Part shown: piece by piece, positions 50,509-58,658 of the stretch
Position numbering within the stretch: the stretch's first letter is position 1
How the letters are laid out: every line of letters begins with the position of its first letter
Source: Parvularcula sp038749595
Lineage (GTDB): Bacteria; Pseudomonadota; Alphaproteobacteria; Caulobacterales; Parvularculaceae
DNA length: 64,000 nt
Assembly: GCA_038749595.1 (NCBI GenBank)
Contig: JBCDHW010000001.1
Location: 186,001 to 250,000, forward strand
Direction: 5' to 3'
Program-made: the position numbers and the translations under genes
Notes under the pieces: model-generated
The model's input: only the letters and a program-made list of their open reading frames with translations
Databases searched by the model: none
What the model was told of the DNA's origin: nothing

Positions 50509-51426
50509 GTGCGGATAGCTAGTCTTTTTGTCAGTGCCATGGCCACAGCGATTACAGTTCAGGCCCACGCTCAGAACCCGTGGCCCGAGCTCTCAGGTCT
50601 CTACCTCGGCCAAGAGCCGCCTGGGCTTGAGCCTGAAGTGTTTGCGCCGGGGCTCATTTCGCTGGAGAGGGAGCGGGAGCTGAATTCGGTGTTCTCGCCT
50701 GACGGCAAGATTTTTATGTTCAGCCGCACGGTCGACGGTGTCTTCAAGATGTTCTTCACGCGGCAGCGCGAGGACGGCACCTGGCAAGAGCCGAGGATGG
50801 CGGCGCCGTCCAAAACCTTCCCGGGCCACCATGATGTCGACATGGTGTTTTCTCCGGATGCGGAGTGGCTCTATTTCATCTCCGACCGGCCGCTGCCCGG
50901 GTATTCGCTGGAGCGCTACAACATCTGGCGCAGCCGCTTCACCAAGCATGGCCTGGCGACGCCTGAGCCGCTTGGCGCCCATATCAACGGGCCTGGGCAC
51001 GAGCTCTACCCGATGATGGTGGCGGACGGCAGTCTCTATTTCTCTGCCGTCAGGGACGACACGCTCGGCCGCCGCGACAGCTATCGTGCTCAGTATACGG
51101 ACGGAAAGTTTGAGGATCCGGTCAACCTCGGCCCTGGGGTCAACAGCGCGGTCGACGAAGGCGATATCTTCGTCAGCCCCGATGAGAGCTACCTCATCCA
51201 CGTCGCTGCCGCCCGTAAAGACAGCCTAGGCGGAGCCGACCTCTATATCAGCTTTAAGCAAGAGGATGGCACCTGGGGCGACGACATCCACATGGGCGAG
51301 GGGATCAACTCACCCGAGACCGACTATTGCCCGATGGTCAGCCCAGACGGTCGGTACTTCTTCTTCACCCAAGGCAACGACATCATGTGGATGGACGCCG
51401 CGGTGATTGAGGGGTTCGGGCCTTAG
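50509..51426 (+). CDS. Secreted PD40/TolB-like beta-propeller protein
   Basis: Exported protein (305 aa). A signal peptide (IASLFVSAMATAITVQAHA) is followed by repeated WD40-like PD40 blades marked by S-P-D: NSVFSPDGKIFMFSR, VFSPDAEWLYFISDRPL, VSPDESYLIHVAA and MVSPDGRYFFFTQGND. Such propellers occur in TolB and in OmpA-associated outer-membrane proteins. The GTG at 50509 is favoured because TTGAGGAG (50493-50500) lies eight bases upstream; an ATG at 50488 lacks a ribosome-binding site. Binding partner unknown. Confidence 0.8.
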   Translation: MRIASLFVSAMATAITVQAHAQNPWPELSGLYLGQEPPGLEPEVFAPGLISLERERELNSVFSPDGKIFMFSRTVDGVFKMFFTRQREDGTWQEPRMAAPSKTFPGHHDVDMVFSPDAEWLYFISDRPLPGYSLERYNIWRSRFTKHGLATPEPLGAHINGPGHELYPMMVADGSLYFSAVRDDTLGRRDSYRAQYTDGKFEDPVNLGPGVNSAVDEGDIFVSPDESYLIHVAAARKDSLGGADLYISFKQEDGTWGDDIHMGEGINSPETDYCPMVSPDGRYFFFTQGNDIMWMDAAVIEGFGP

Positions 51427-51516
51427 GGTCCTTCGCCAAGGTGAACGACTGGAAGCCGCCACAAGCAGACGTTCGGCATTGTTTTGAAAATTGACACGAG
51501 TTTTGGATGCTTAAGC

Positions 51517-51837
51517 ATGACTCAAAAGAACCAACTCACTAAAGGCCTCAGGCGGCGAGTGATGTACGTTGAAAATAAAGACGGCGACATCGACGGCGTG
51601 GCCGCGCGAATTGGATGGGTGACATTCTCAAAGACTGGCAAGTCTGTGTATTACAGAGGGAGGGCGCTCGCCAAAGCCAATGGCGTTGCCGGTAACTTCT
51701 TGGATGTTGCTAGCCGCGAGGAGTACTGGGTCTCGGGTATCAAAAAACGCGGCTCGAATGTCCATTGGGCGGAGAACGTCGCGGTTTTGATCGATGACGA
51801 TGCCCGCGAAGAATACGAAAGGCTTAAGTCCGCTTAG
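51517..51837 (+). CDS. Small conserved protein of unknown function
   Basis: A 106-residue soluble protein. The pattern LRRRVMYVENKDGDIDGVAA, RIGWVTFSKTGKSVYYRGRA, NFLDVASREEYWVSGIKKRG and VLIDDDAREEYERL matches a widespread small protein. That protein is often mislabelled 1-deoxy-D-xylulose-5-phosphate synthase in databases, with which it shares no catalytic features; true function is unknown. The ATG at 51517 was preferred; a TTG at 51484 is in frame. The neighbouring region has slightly lower GC than the fab genes. Confidence 0.68.
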   Translation: MTQKNQLTKGLRRRVMYVENKDGDIDGVAARIGWVTFSKTGKSVYYRGRALAKANGVAGNFLDVASREEYWVSGIKKRGSNVHWAENVAVLIDDDAREEYERLKSA

Positions 51838-52042
51838 GGCCAAAACTGGGCGCTCGCGTTGCGCAGCGATCCGAGGCCTGTCAGCAGCGCTGGTCTGAAA
51901 CGTGTCGGGGCATCTCTGGTTTTCTGCCCAGCATGTCCCACCTGTCGCGCATCGCTTGCGCACCCTAGCGGCTTCCCTTACAGCGCCGCCATTATCGAAC
52001 AGAGCCGACCGCATTGTGGGGTTGGCAAACAAGGAGTTCCCC

Positions 52043-52279
52043 ATGTCGGATATCGCCGAACGCGTTCAGAAGATCACTGTCGAACATCTCGATGTGGACG
52101 CGGCAAAGGTTGAGCCGAAGGCCAGCTTCATCGACGACCTCGGCGCAGACAGCCTTGATATTGTTGAGCTTGTCATGGCCTTCGAAGAAGAATTCGACCT
52201 CGAAATCCCTGATGATGCGGCGGAGACGATCCAAACGGTCGGCGACGCGATCAAGTTCATCGAAGAGGCGAACAAGTAA
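52043..52279 (+). CDS. acpP: Acyl carrier protein
   Basis: Carrier of growing acyl chains (78 aa, acidic). The phosphopantetheine serine lies in the classic GADSLDIVELVMAFEEEF. The start MSDIAERVQKITVEHLDVD is typical. AAGGAG at 52031-52036 precedes the ATG at 52043; longer in-frame starts would add an unrelated basic stretch. fabF follows after 96 bases that contain a GGGG-rich hairpin near 52319-52343. It is separated from fabG by 2.6 kb of accessory genes. Confidence 0.97.
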   Translation: MSDIAERVQKITVEHLDVDAAKVEPKASFIDDLGADSLDIVELVMAFEEEFDLEIPDDAAETIQTVGDAIKFIEEANK

Positions 52280-52375
52280 CGCTCCCCGGCGGCGGGGGAT
52301 CCTATCCCTCGCTGCATGAGGAGGGGGCTCGACCCCCTGCTATCCCGCCCTTAGGATCACCGCAGGAGGCCCAAT

Positions 52376-53653
52376 ATGTTGAGACGCGTCGTTGTGACGG
52401 GCCTTGGCCTGGTCACACCCCTCGGAAGCGGCACCCGCGAGGCGCCTTGGCAAAAGCCCTGGGAGAACCTTCTGGCGGGCCAATCGGGTGCTAAGCGCAT
52501 CGACGATCGGTTCGATGTCTCTGACTTGGCTTGCAAAATTGCCGCGCCTGTTCCCCGCGATGGCGATGCGGCCTTCAACCCTGATGACTGGGTTCCGCCC
52601 AAAGAGCAGCGCCGGATGGAAGACTTTATCGTCTTCGGGATGGCCGCGGCGGACATGGCGCTCGCTGATGCGGGCTTGGATCTTTCCACCGAGGAAGCGC
52701 GCGACCGCACCGGTGTCTTGATAGGCTCCGGCATCGGCGGGCTGTCGGGGATCGCAGAAACCACGCTGACGATGCAGGAAAAGGGCCCCCGCCGCGGGGT
52801 CTCGCCGTTCTTTATCCCGGCGTGCCTGATCAACCTCGCGTCGGGGCAAGTGTCCATCAAGCATGGCTTGCGCGGGCCCAACCATTCTGTGGTGACAGCG
52901 TGCGCCACGGGCGTTCACGCGATTGGCGATGCTGCGCGGTTGATTGCCTTCGGCGATGCCGATGCGATGGTCGCGGGCGGGGCGGAGGCGTCGATCTGCC
53001 GGATCGGCTATGCCGGCTTCTTGGCGTGTAAAGCGCTGACCACCAATTTCAACGATGACCCAGAGGCCGCCTCGCGCCCCTATGACAAGGACCGCGACGG
53101 GTTCTTGATGGGCGAGGGCGCAGGCATTGTCGTGCTTGAGGAATATGAGCAGGCGAAGGCTCGCGGCGCGACGATCTATGGCGAAGTGATCGGCTATGGC
53201 CTCTCGGGTGATGCGCACCACGTGACCGCCCCGGCCGAAGACGGCAACGGCGGCTTCCGCGCCATGAAGGCAGCGGTTGAGCGAGCTGGCGTGAGCCCCG
53301 AGGACATCGGCTACGTCAATGCCCACGGCACCTCGACCCCCTTGGGCGACGAAGCCGAATTGCGGGCTGTGGAAAAGCTCTTTGGTTCTTCGGCCGACGG
53401 CTTGGTGATGTCGTCGACGAAATCGGCGGTTGGCCATCTTCTTGGCGCGGCCGGAGCGATCGAGGCGGTCTACAGCCTCCTCGCCATGCGCGACGGTGTC
53501 TGTCCGGCGACTCTCAACCTGGACAACCCCTCGGTCGACACTGCCATCAACCTGGCGCCCCACGAGCCCGTAGAACGCGACATCGACGTGGTGCTTTCGA
53601 ACAGCTTTGGCTTTGGCGGCACCAACGCTTCCATCGTGATGCGGAAGGTCTGA
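52376..53653 (+). CDS. fabF: 3-oxoacyl-ACP synthase II
   Basis: Condensing enzyme of fatty-acid elongation (425 aa). The Cys-His-His triad is visible as VVTACATGVHAIGDA, NAHGTSTPLGDEAEL and KSAVGHLLGAAGAIEAVYSL. It begins RRVVVTGLGLVTPLGSGTRE and ends SFGFGGTNASIVMRK, as in FabF. The last base overlaps the mltG start (TGATG), indicating one transcript acpP-fabF-mltG-yicC-gmk. Confidence 0.97.
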   Translation: MLRRVVVTGLGLVTPLGSGTREAPWQKPWENLLAGQSGAKRIDDRFDVSDLACKIAAPVPRDGDAAFNPDDWVPPKEQRRMEDFIVFGMAAADMALADAGLDLSTEEARDRTGVLIGSGIGGLSGIAETTLTMQEKGPRRGVSPFFIPACLINLASGQVSIKHGLRGPNHSVVTACATGVHAIGDAARLIAFGDADAMVAGGAEASICRIGYAGFLACKALTTNFNDDPEAASRPYDKDRDGFLMGEGAGIVVLEEYEQAKARGATIYGEVIGYGLSGDAHHVTAPAEDGNGGFRAMKAAVERAGVSPEDIGYVNAHGTSTPLGDEAELRAVEKLFGSSADGLVMSSTKSAVGHLLGAAGAIEAVYSLLAMRDGVCPATLNLDNPSVDTAINLAPHEPVERDIDVVLSNSFGFGGTNASIVMRKV

Positions 53654-54660
53654 TGACCGCGGGCGGTCAGCGCGGCTTTGTGCGCGTCCTCGCGTTGATC
53701 AGCCTCGCGGTTCTCGCCGCCGTCGGCTTCGTTGGCTTTGAGGGCTACAACCGTCTGCATGCAGATGGTCCTCATGCTGAGGAACGCGTCTTGTGGGTCC
53801 AGCGCGGCGACACGCTCGGGCGCCTGCGAACGAAGCTGGTTGATCGCGGTGTTGTCGATGAGGCGAACAGCGATCTCTTTTATTATTACGGACGCGCTTC
53901 AGGGCTTGGCGAAGAGCTGCGGTCCGGTGAGTTTGTGATCCCCCCCGGTGCGTCGATCATCGATGTGGCGACCGTGCTGCGCGAGGGTGATCCGCTCCTC
54001 CGCTTTGTGACGATTCCGGAAGGTCGGACGGTCGACCAGGCGGTTGCTATTCTCGACGAGGCCCCGATGCTCGAAGGGATGGTTTCAGTCCGTCCTAAAG
54101 AGGGTGACCTGTTGCCCGAAACCTATGCTTACGAGCGCGGTGAGGGGCGGGACGACGTCCTGCGCCGGATGGTAGAAGCGCACAATGCATTGCTGGAAGA
54201 GCTTTGGCCGCAGCGTGCGGATGATCTTCCGTTCTCCACCCAAGCCGAAGCGGTGATCCTCGCGTCGATCGTTGAGAAAGAAACCGCGGTGCCGGACGAG
54301 CGCCCACGGGTGGCTGCGGTGTTCGTCAACCGCCTGCGCAAGCGGATGCGCCTGCAATCGGACCCGACGATCATCTACGGTCTGACGGGCGGGGAGCCAT
54401 TGGGCCGCGGCATCCGGGTCTCTGAGCTCAATGACATGGATAATCCGTACAACACCTATCGCATTAACGGGTTACCCCCGACGCCGATTGCCAATCCGGG
54501 GCGGGCCTCCATCGCCGCCGTCCTCAATCCGGCGCAGACGGATGATCTTTATTTCGTGGCGGACGGAACGGGCGGTCATGTCTTCGCCTCCACCTTGCGC
54601 GAACACAACCGCAACGTCGCCCGTTGGCGCGAGATCGAACGGGCGCAGCGAGATCGATGA
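53653..54660 (+). CDS. mltG: Endolytic transglycosylase MltG
   Basis: Inner-membrane lytic transglycosylase (335 aa) that ends nascent peptidoglycan strands. It has one N-terminal helix (VLALISLAVLAAVGFVGFEG), a LysM-like region (RGDTLGRLRTKLVDRGVVDE) and a YceG catalytic domain. The domain has the active glutamate in AVILASIVEKETAV, plus RLRKRMRLQSDPTIIYGL and DNPYNTYRINGLPPTPIANP. Downstream location of fabF is conserved among alphaproteobacteria. The stop overlaps yicC by four bases. Confidence 0.95.
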   Translation: MTAGGQRGFVRVLALISLAVLAAVGFVGFEGYNRLHADGPHAEERVLWVQRGDTLGRLRTKLVDRGVVDEANSDLFYYYGRASGLGEELRSGEFVIPPGASIIDVATVLREGDPLLRFVTIPEGRTVDQAVAILDEAPMLEGMVSVRPKEGDLLPETYAYERGEGRDDVLRRMVEAHNALLEELWPQRADDLPFSTQAEAVILASIVEKETAVPDERPRVAAVFVNRLRKRMRLQSDPTIIYGLTGGEPLGRGIRVSELNDMDNPYNTYRINGLPPTPIANPGRASIAAVLNPAQTDDLYFVADGTGGHVFASTLREHNRNVARWREIERAQRDR

Positions 54661-55544
54661 GCGCGCGGGCGGGCTTTACCTTACAATCGATGACGGGGTT
54701 CGGCCTCGCGGAAGGTGACCTGCAGCACTGTGTTTGGCGGTGGGAACTCCGCTCAGTGAACGGCAAGGGCCTCGACGTGAAATTCCGCCTGCCGCCCGGC
54801 ACGGAGGCGATGGAGCCGGACCTCCGCCAAAAGCTCCGTGTGCTGCATCGCGGGACGATTAACGTCAGCCTACGGCTGGAACGGGATGCCAACGCGGACC
54901 TCTTGCGCGTCGATGAAAGTGCGTTAGCGGCTGCGGCAGCCGCGCTCAACAAAGTGCGCCAGTATATCGATTGCGACCGGCCGCGACCCGAAGCGGTCCT
55001 CAATATGCGCGGCGTGATCGCTACGCCCGACGACAAGGGCTTGGACGATTATCAGCGCGGTGCGATTGTTGCGGGCTTTGATACCGCGATCGCTGCATTG
55101 CTTGAGGCGCGCCAGACAGAGGGCGGCCGGATCGTCGCTGTCCTGAAAGAGCGTTGCAACGACATTAATGCGAAAGTCATCAGTCTCAGGACGAAAACCG
55201 CCGATACACGTGAGCAGCTGGTGGCGCGGATCAAAGCGCAAATCAGTGATCTGATGGCGGACAGCGTCGCCGAAGACCGCATCGCCCAGGAAGCGGCGAT
55301 GCTCGCGATCCGTGCAGACGTCTCCGAAGAGCTCGATCGGCTGGATGTCCACACCAAGGCCTTCCGTGATCTTCTTGATACGGATGGTTCAGTGGGCCGC
55401 CGGCTGGAATTTCTCACCCAAGAGCTGATGCGGGAGGCGAGCACGCTCACCGCGAAATTGCACAGTGCTGAACTCAAAAGCGAGGGCCTCGATTTGAAAG
55501 AACTTGTTGATGGCCTTCGCGAACAGGTTTTGAATCTCGCATGA
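54657..55544 (+). CDS. yicC: YicC family endoribonuclease
   Basis: YicC-type protein (295 aa), an RNase linked to mRNA/sRNA decay. Signature segments: SMTGFGLAEGD at the start, WELRSVNGKGLDVKFRLPPG, LDRLDVHTKAFRDLLDTDGS-type C-terminal helix, and the metal-binding GRRLEFLTQELMREASTL. The ATG at 54657 overlaps the mltG TGA (ATGA), and the gene ends with a four-base overlap into gmk. yicC-gmk is a conserved pair. Confidence 0.95.
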   Translation: MSARAGFTLQSMTGFGLAEGDLQHCVWRWELRSVNGKGLDVKFRLPPGTEAMEPDLRQKLRVLHRGTINVSLRLERDANADLLRVDESALAAAAAALNKVRQYIDCDRPRPEAVLNMRGVIATPDDKGLDDYQRGAIVAGFDTAIAALLEARQTEGGRIVAVLKERCNDINAKVISLRTKTADTREQLVARIKAQISDLMADSVAEDRIAQEAAMLAIRADVSEELDRLDVHTKAFRDLLDTDGSVGRRLEFLTQELMREASTLTAKLHSAELKSEGLDLKELVDGLREQVLNLA

Positions 55545-56188
55545 CAGCGCCGAGCCCGATCGAGCGCCGCGGCCTGTTGCTGGTGGTCTCCAGCCCCTCT
55601 GGTGCGGGCAAGACGACGTTGGCCAAGCGCCTCCTGGGCAACGATCCGTTCATCGCCATGTCCGTTTCCGCCACCACAAGGCCGATCCGCCCGGGAGAGA
55701 TCGACGGGAAGGACTATCACTTCATCACCGAGGCGGATTTCCATCGCCGCGAGGAGGAGGGGTTCTTCCTCGAGAGCGCGACGGTCTTTGGGAACTTTTA
55801 CGGGACGCCGAAGGAAGCGGTCTTCAACACCCTGGAAGAAGGCCAGGACATCCTCTTCGATATCGACTGGCAGGGAAAACAGCAGCTTGATGAACGGGCT
55901 GGCGGCGATGTCGTCTCCGTTTTTATCCTGCCGCCCTCTCGGGAAGCGTTGGAGCACCGGCTGCGCAACCGCGGTCAGGACAGCGATGACGTGGTCGCGC
56001 GGCGGATGGAAATGGCCGACAGCGAGATCAGCCACTACGCTGAATATGACTATGTGATTGTCAATGACGATATCGACCGGGCCGATAGCCAGCTGCGTTC
56101 GATTTTGTCTGCAGAACGGCTGAAGCGCCGTCGCCAGACGGGCCTGCGAAAGTTCGTCGATCAGGTGATCGTCCCTGACCCGGTGTGA
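55541..56188 (+). CDS. gmk: Guanylate kinase
   Basis: Converts GMP to GDP (215 aa). The P-loop is VVSSPSGAGKTTLAKRLL. The GMP-binding region has SVSATTRPIRPGEIDGKDYH, FFLESATVFGNFYGTP and DILFDIDWQGKQQL. FILPPSREALEHRLRNRGQD forms the lid area. Four-base overlap with yicC; last gene of the fab-mltG-yicC-gmk run. Confidence 0.97.
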   Translation: MTAPSPIERRGLLLVVSSPSGAGKTTLAKRLLGNDPFIAMSVSATTRPIRPGEIDGKDYHFITEADFHRREEEGFFLESATVFGNFYGTPKEAVFNTLEEGQDILFDIDWQGKQQLDERAGGDVVSVFILPPSREALEHRLRNRGQDSDDVVARRMEMADSEISHYAEYDYVIVNDDIDRADSQLRSILSAERLKRRRQTGLRKFVDQVIVPDPV

Positions 56189-56268
56189 CGACGCAAAAAG
56201 TGTGATTTTCTCGCACTTCGCTCTTCTGTGATCAGCTCACGTTAACTCGGGACTGCTACGCCGAAACC

Positions 56269-56616
56269 ATGACAGAGCAGGCAATCGATTTTGAGCACCT
56301 CGACCGCTACGTTGCTGGCGATGCTGCGTTGCGTGACGAGATCCTGACGATTTTTGAAGGCCAGGTGGCGCGTTGCCTCCGTCTTCTTGATCCCGCAGGG
56401 CCTAATGAACATTGGCGCTCGATCGCGCACGCCCTGAAAGGCGCGTCGCGGGGCATCGGCGCTTGGGAGATCGGTACGGCTTGCGAGCGGGCGGAGCGCA
56501 TGTTGGGCAATCCCGATCAAGTGCTCGAAGCGCGCATTGCCGTGAAGGCGGAGATTGAGCGTTCCGTCACCGAAGCGCTTGAGACGATCCGCACATTTCG
56601 CCGAACGGCCGACTGA
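56269..56616 (+). CDS. Hpt domain phosphotransfer protein
   Basis: Single-domain histidine phosphotransfer protein (115 aa). The phospho-accepting histidine lies in SIAHALKGASRGIGAWEIGT, the canonical H-x-L-K-G-(A/S) helix. The opening IDFEHLDRYVAGDAALRDEI is typical of free-standing Hpt proteins. It is likely an intermediate in a multistep phosphorelay; the partner kinase is not in the window. The upstream region has TTAAC at 56242-56246 with a poor partner half-site, too weak to call a CtrA box. Confidence 0.88.
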   Translation: MTEQAIDFEHLDRYVAGDAALRDEILTIFEGQVARCLRLLDPAGPNEHWRSIAHALKGASRGIGAWEIGTACERAERMLGNPDQVLEARIAVKAEIERSVTEALETIRTFRRTAD

Positions 56617-56711
56617 TCGCAGCTGCAAAGCACCTCAAATCCTAGTGTACCGGCTTTCCTTAGGCCCATAAACAGCCATATCGTTCGTTCGCGTTCGGGA
56701 AGGTCTTGTCT

Positions 56712-57596
56712 ATGGGTTCGCTCGGCTCACGCGCCGTTGATCTTGAAAGCCTGCGCGAGCTGATCAATCTTCGGCTCGCCCAACTCGTGCCCGCCGGCAA
56801 GGCCCGCGGCCCGGCCGCGGCGGCCCGCCATAGCCTGCTCGCATCCGGCAAACGCCTCCGCGCCGTCATCACTCTGATTGCCGCGCGGTCGAAAGGCGGC
56901 GCGCTTGAGGATGCGGTGGATACGGCCTGCGCCGTCGAGATGATCCACACGTCCAGCCTCGTCTTTGATGACCTCCCTGCGATGGACAATGCCGACCTGC
57001 GGCGCGGTGAGCCGACGGCCCATAAGGCCTACGGAGAGGACATCGCGATCCTCGCTGGCATCGGCCTCATCAATGGTGCCTATGAAGTGATCGCTCAGAG
57101 CAAAGCGCTCGGTGCCGACCGGCGGATGGAGATCCTTCGGATTTTGACGCGGTCCGTCGGTTGGCAGGGCCTTGTCCACGGCCAAGCGCTCGATCTTGCT
57201 TCGGGAGAGGGCGCGGACGGCATCGACGCGATCCATGAGGGAAAAACCGGCGCGTTGTTCATTGCCGCTGCGGAATGCGGTGGGCTTTGTGCCCCGATAT
57301 GCAGCGATGACGAGCGGCGTGCCCTGCGTACCTATGGCCGAGCTTTGGGCTTTGCCTACCAAGCGTTCGACGATGTCCTTGACCAGGTGGTTGGTGAGGA
57401 AACGGCCGGAAAAACGACGGGCCGCGACGGCGGAAAATCGACGGCCGTTTTGGGCGGGCAAGCGAGCCTCGCTTCGGCGACCGTGCTGGCGAACCGTCAC
57501 CTGGACACCGCGATTTCAGCGGTGGGAGAGACCTCGGCTCTCGCTGAGTTGGCGGAGTTCATCCGCAGCTACTTTGCCCACACGATCGCGGCTTAG
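56712..57596 (+). CDS. crtE: Geranylgeranyl/polyprenyl diphosphate synthase
   Basis: Trans-prenyltransferase (294 aa). The first aspartate-rich motif is SLVFDDLPAMDNADLRRGEP, the second is AYQAFDDVLDQVVGE. KTGALFIAAAECGG and the FARM-side residues before motif 1 are those of short-chain synthases. Its position facing the crtI-B-W-Z operon suggests GGPP supply for carotenoids (CrtE); farnesyl diphosphate synthase (IspA) is the alternative. ATG at 56712, with an in-frame TTG six bases upstream. No dxs follows. Confidence 0.85.
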   Translation: MGSLGSRAVDLESLRELINLRLAQLVPAGKARGPAAAARHSLLASGKRLRAVITLIAARSKGGALEDAVDTACAVEMIHTSSLVFDDLPAMDNADLRRGEPTAHKAYGEDIAILAGIGLINGAYEVIAQSKALGADRRMEILRILTRSVGWQGLVHGQALDLASGEGADGIDAIHEGKTGALFIAAAECGGLCAPICSDDERRALRTYGRALGFAYQAFDDVLDQVVGEETAGKTTGRDGGKSTAVLGGQASLASATVLANRHLDTAISAVGETSALAELAEFIRSYFAHTIAA

Positions 57597-57999
57597 GGAA
57601 GAGACCATCCCGGTTTCCAGGCGCTGAACAATCCGCAGGCGGATAATCCCGACGCCGCCGCGATCCTTGAAGTGTGGGTGCGGACCGAGAGATGGCGTGT
57701 TCGCGGTGTTGGCGGATCCGGAGACCGCCACCTGGGCGGCCGGGCTGAACCTTCCGAACGCCCGGCGCGAGGCCGGAACAAAGACGCGGTCTCACCGTTT
57801 TGCGCAGCATGCTAGCAGAGGGCTCTGCGTGTTGCTCAAAACGGGTCCTAACTCCTGCAATCTCGAGCGCAGCTTCAGTCAATTTAGGGTCGCTGAACCC
57901 GTCTCTGCGTCATTCAGCTGTCGCGTCTCCGCGCGCCAAATCAAATGCACCATGGCGAAACGCGTTTTGACGTTACCTGTCGCCGAGGGCTGCTGGTGT
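57597..57999. other. Non-coding region between convergent crtE and crtZ
   Basis: About 400 bases with no recognised gene on either strand. A small stem TGGCGG/CCGCCA lies near 57711-57732 without a T-run. No lycopene cyclase remnant could be recognised here, although crtY often accompanies crtE and crtZ. Confidence 0.5.
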
Positions 58000-58572
58000 T
58001 CAGGCTGAACCACTCGCAGCCGGTGCGCGCGAGCCCGATTGCGCTGCGCTTTTCGCGGTAGCCGAACGGGCAGCCGCATCGGCCGAGCGTTTCTTTTTCT
58101 CACGCAGCTCGCGTAGGCGTACACGGAGCTTTTGCGGGTCAGGTGCAACCACGAAACCGAAACTCACGGCTCCTTCTTTGCACGTCGTCGCGTGGTGAAG
58201 TTTGTGGGCCTGTACGAGGCGCTTCCAATAGCCCTTCTTCGGGAAGAAGTGGAACGGATAGCGTTGGTGGACAAGGCCGTCATGCACGAATGTATAAATC
58301 AATCCGTATAAGGAGATACCGGCGGCAATCCACCACAAGGGCGGGAACCATAGCCATCCTGCCGTAAACAAGAACGTCGTGAACGACCCGAAAACGACCG
58401 CGTAGAGATCATTTTTCTCGAACATCTTATTGTGCGGCTCGTGGTGGTCGGCATGCCAGTCCCAGCCCCAGCCGTGCATGATATATTTGTGTGCCCACCA
58501 GGCGAAGAATTCCATAAAGCTCGCGGTGCCGACCACAAGAACAGCTTTCTGCCAGATTGCGAGTTCCATCAT
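58000..58572 (-). CDS. crtZ: Beta-carotene 3-hydroxylase
   Basis: Membrane di-iron hydroxylase (190 aa) adding 3-hydroxyl groups to beta-ionone rings. The histidine clusters are FFAWWAHKYIMHG, WDWHADHHEPHN, FVHDGLVHQRYPFHF and AHKLHHATT. Helices flank them. A Lys/Arg/Ala/Ser-rich tail of ~40 residues follows the core. The ATG at 58572 was chosen because it overlaps the stop of the microprotein upstream (ATGA); a second ATG is at 58569. Last gene of the crtI-B-W-x-Z operon. Confidence 0.93.
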   Translation of the reverse strand: MMELAIWQKAVLVVGTASFMEFFAWWAHKYIMHGWGWDWHADHHEPHNKMFEKNDLYAVVFGSFTTFLFTAGWLWFPPLWWIAAGISLYGLIYTFVHDGLVHQRYPFHFFPKKGYWKRLVQAHKLHHATTCKEGAVSFGFVVAPDPQKLRVRLRELREKKKRSADAAARSATAKSAAQSGSRAPAASGSA

Positions 58573-58658
58573 CCGAAAATCACCCAAATTCTCACCGCAG
58601 TGATCGCTGCAAGAAGGATCAAACCGAGGAGCGCTAATTTTGACCCCGCACTGCTCAC
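58569..58658 (-). CDS. 29-residue single-helix microprotein between crtW and crtZ
   Basis: A GTG at 58658-58656 overlaps the crtW stop (GTGA), and its TGA (58571-58569) overlaps the crtZ start (ATGA). The frame therefore fills the crtW-crtZ gap exactly, with coupling overlaps at both ends. The product reads SSAGSKLALLGLILLAAITA, then VRIWVIFG: one transmembrane helix with a short polar start and a basic Arg near the end. Such exact double overlap is unlikely by chance and is the style of this operon (crtB-crtW also overlaps by four bases). It may be a small subunit of the membrane ketolase/hydroxylase, or mainly a translational coupler. Family unknown. Confidence 0.62.
   Translation of the reverse strand: MSSAGSKLALLGLILLAAITAVRIWVIFG

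Noticed and set aside
56231..56246. CtrA box upstream of the Hpt gene
   Set aside because: Only the TTAAC half matches; the other half (ATCA) has two mismatches.
57559..58000. Frames of ~110 codons on both strands in the crtE-crtZ gap
   Set aside because: Composition is Arg/Pro/Ser-rich with no family resemblance or ribosome-binding site; no lycopene cyclase motif could be seen.
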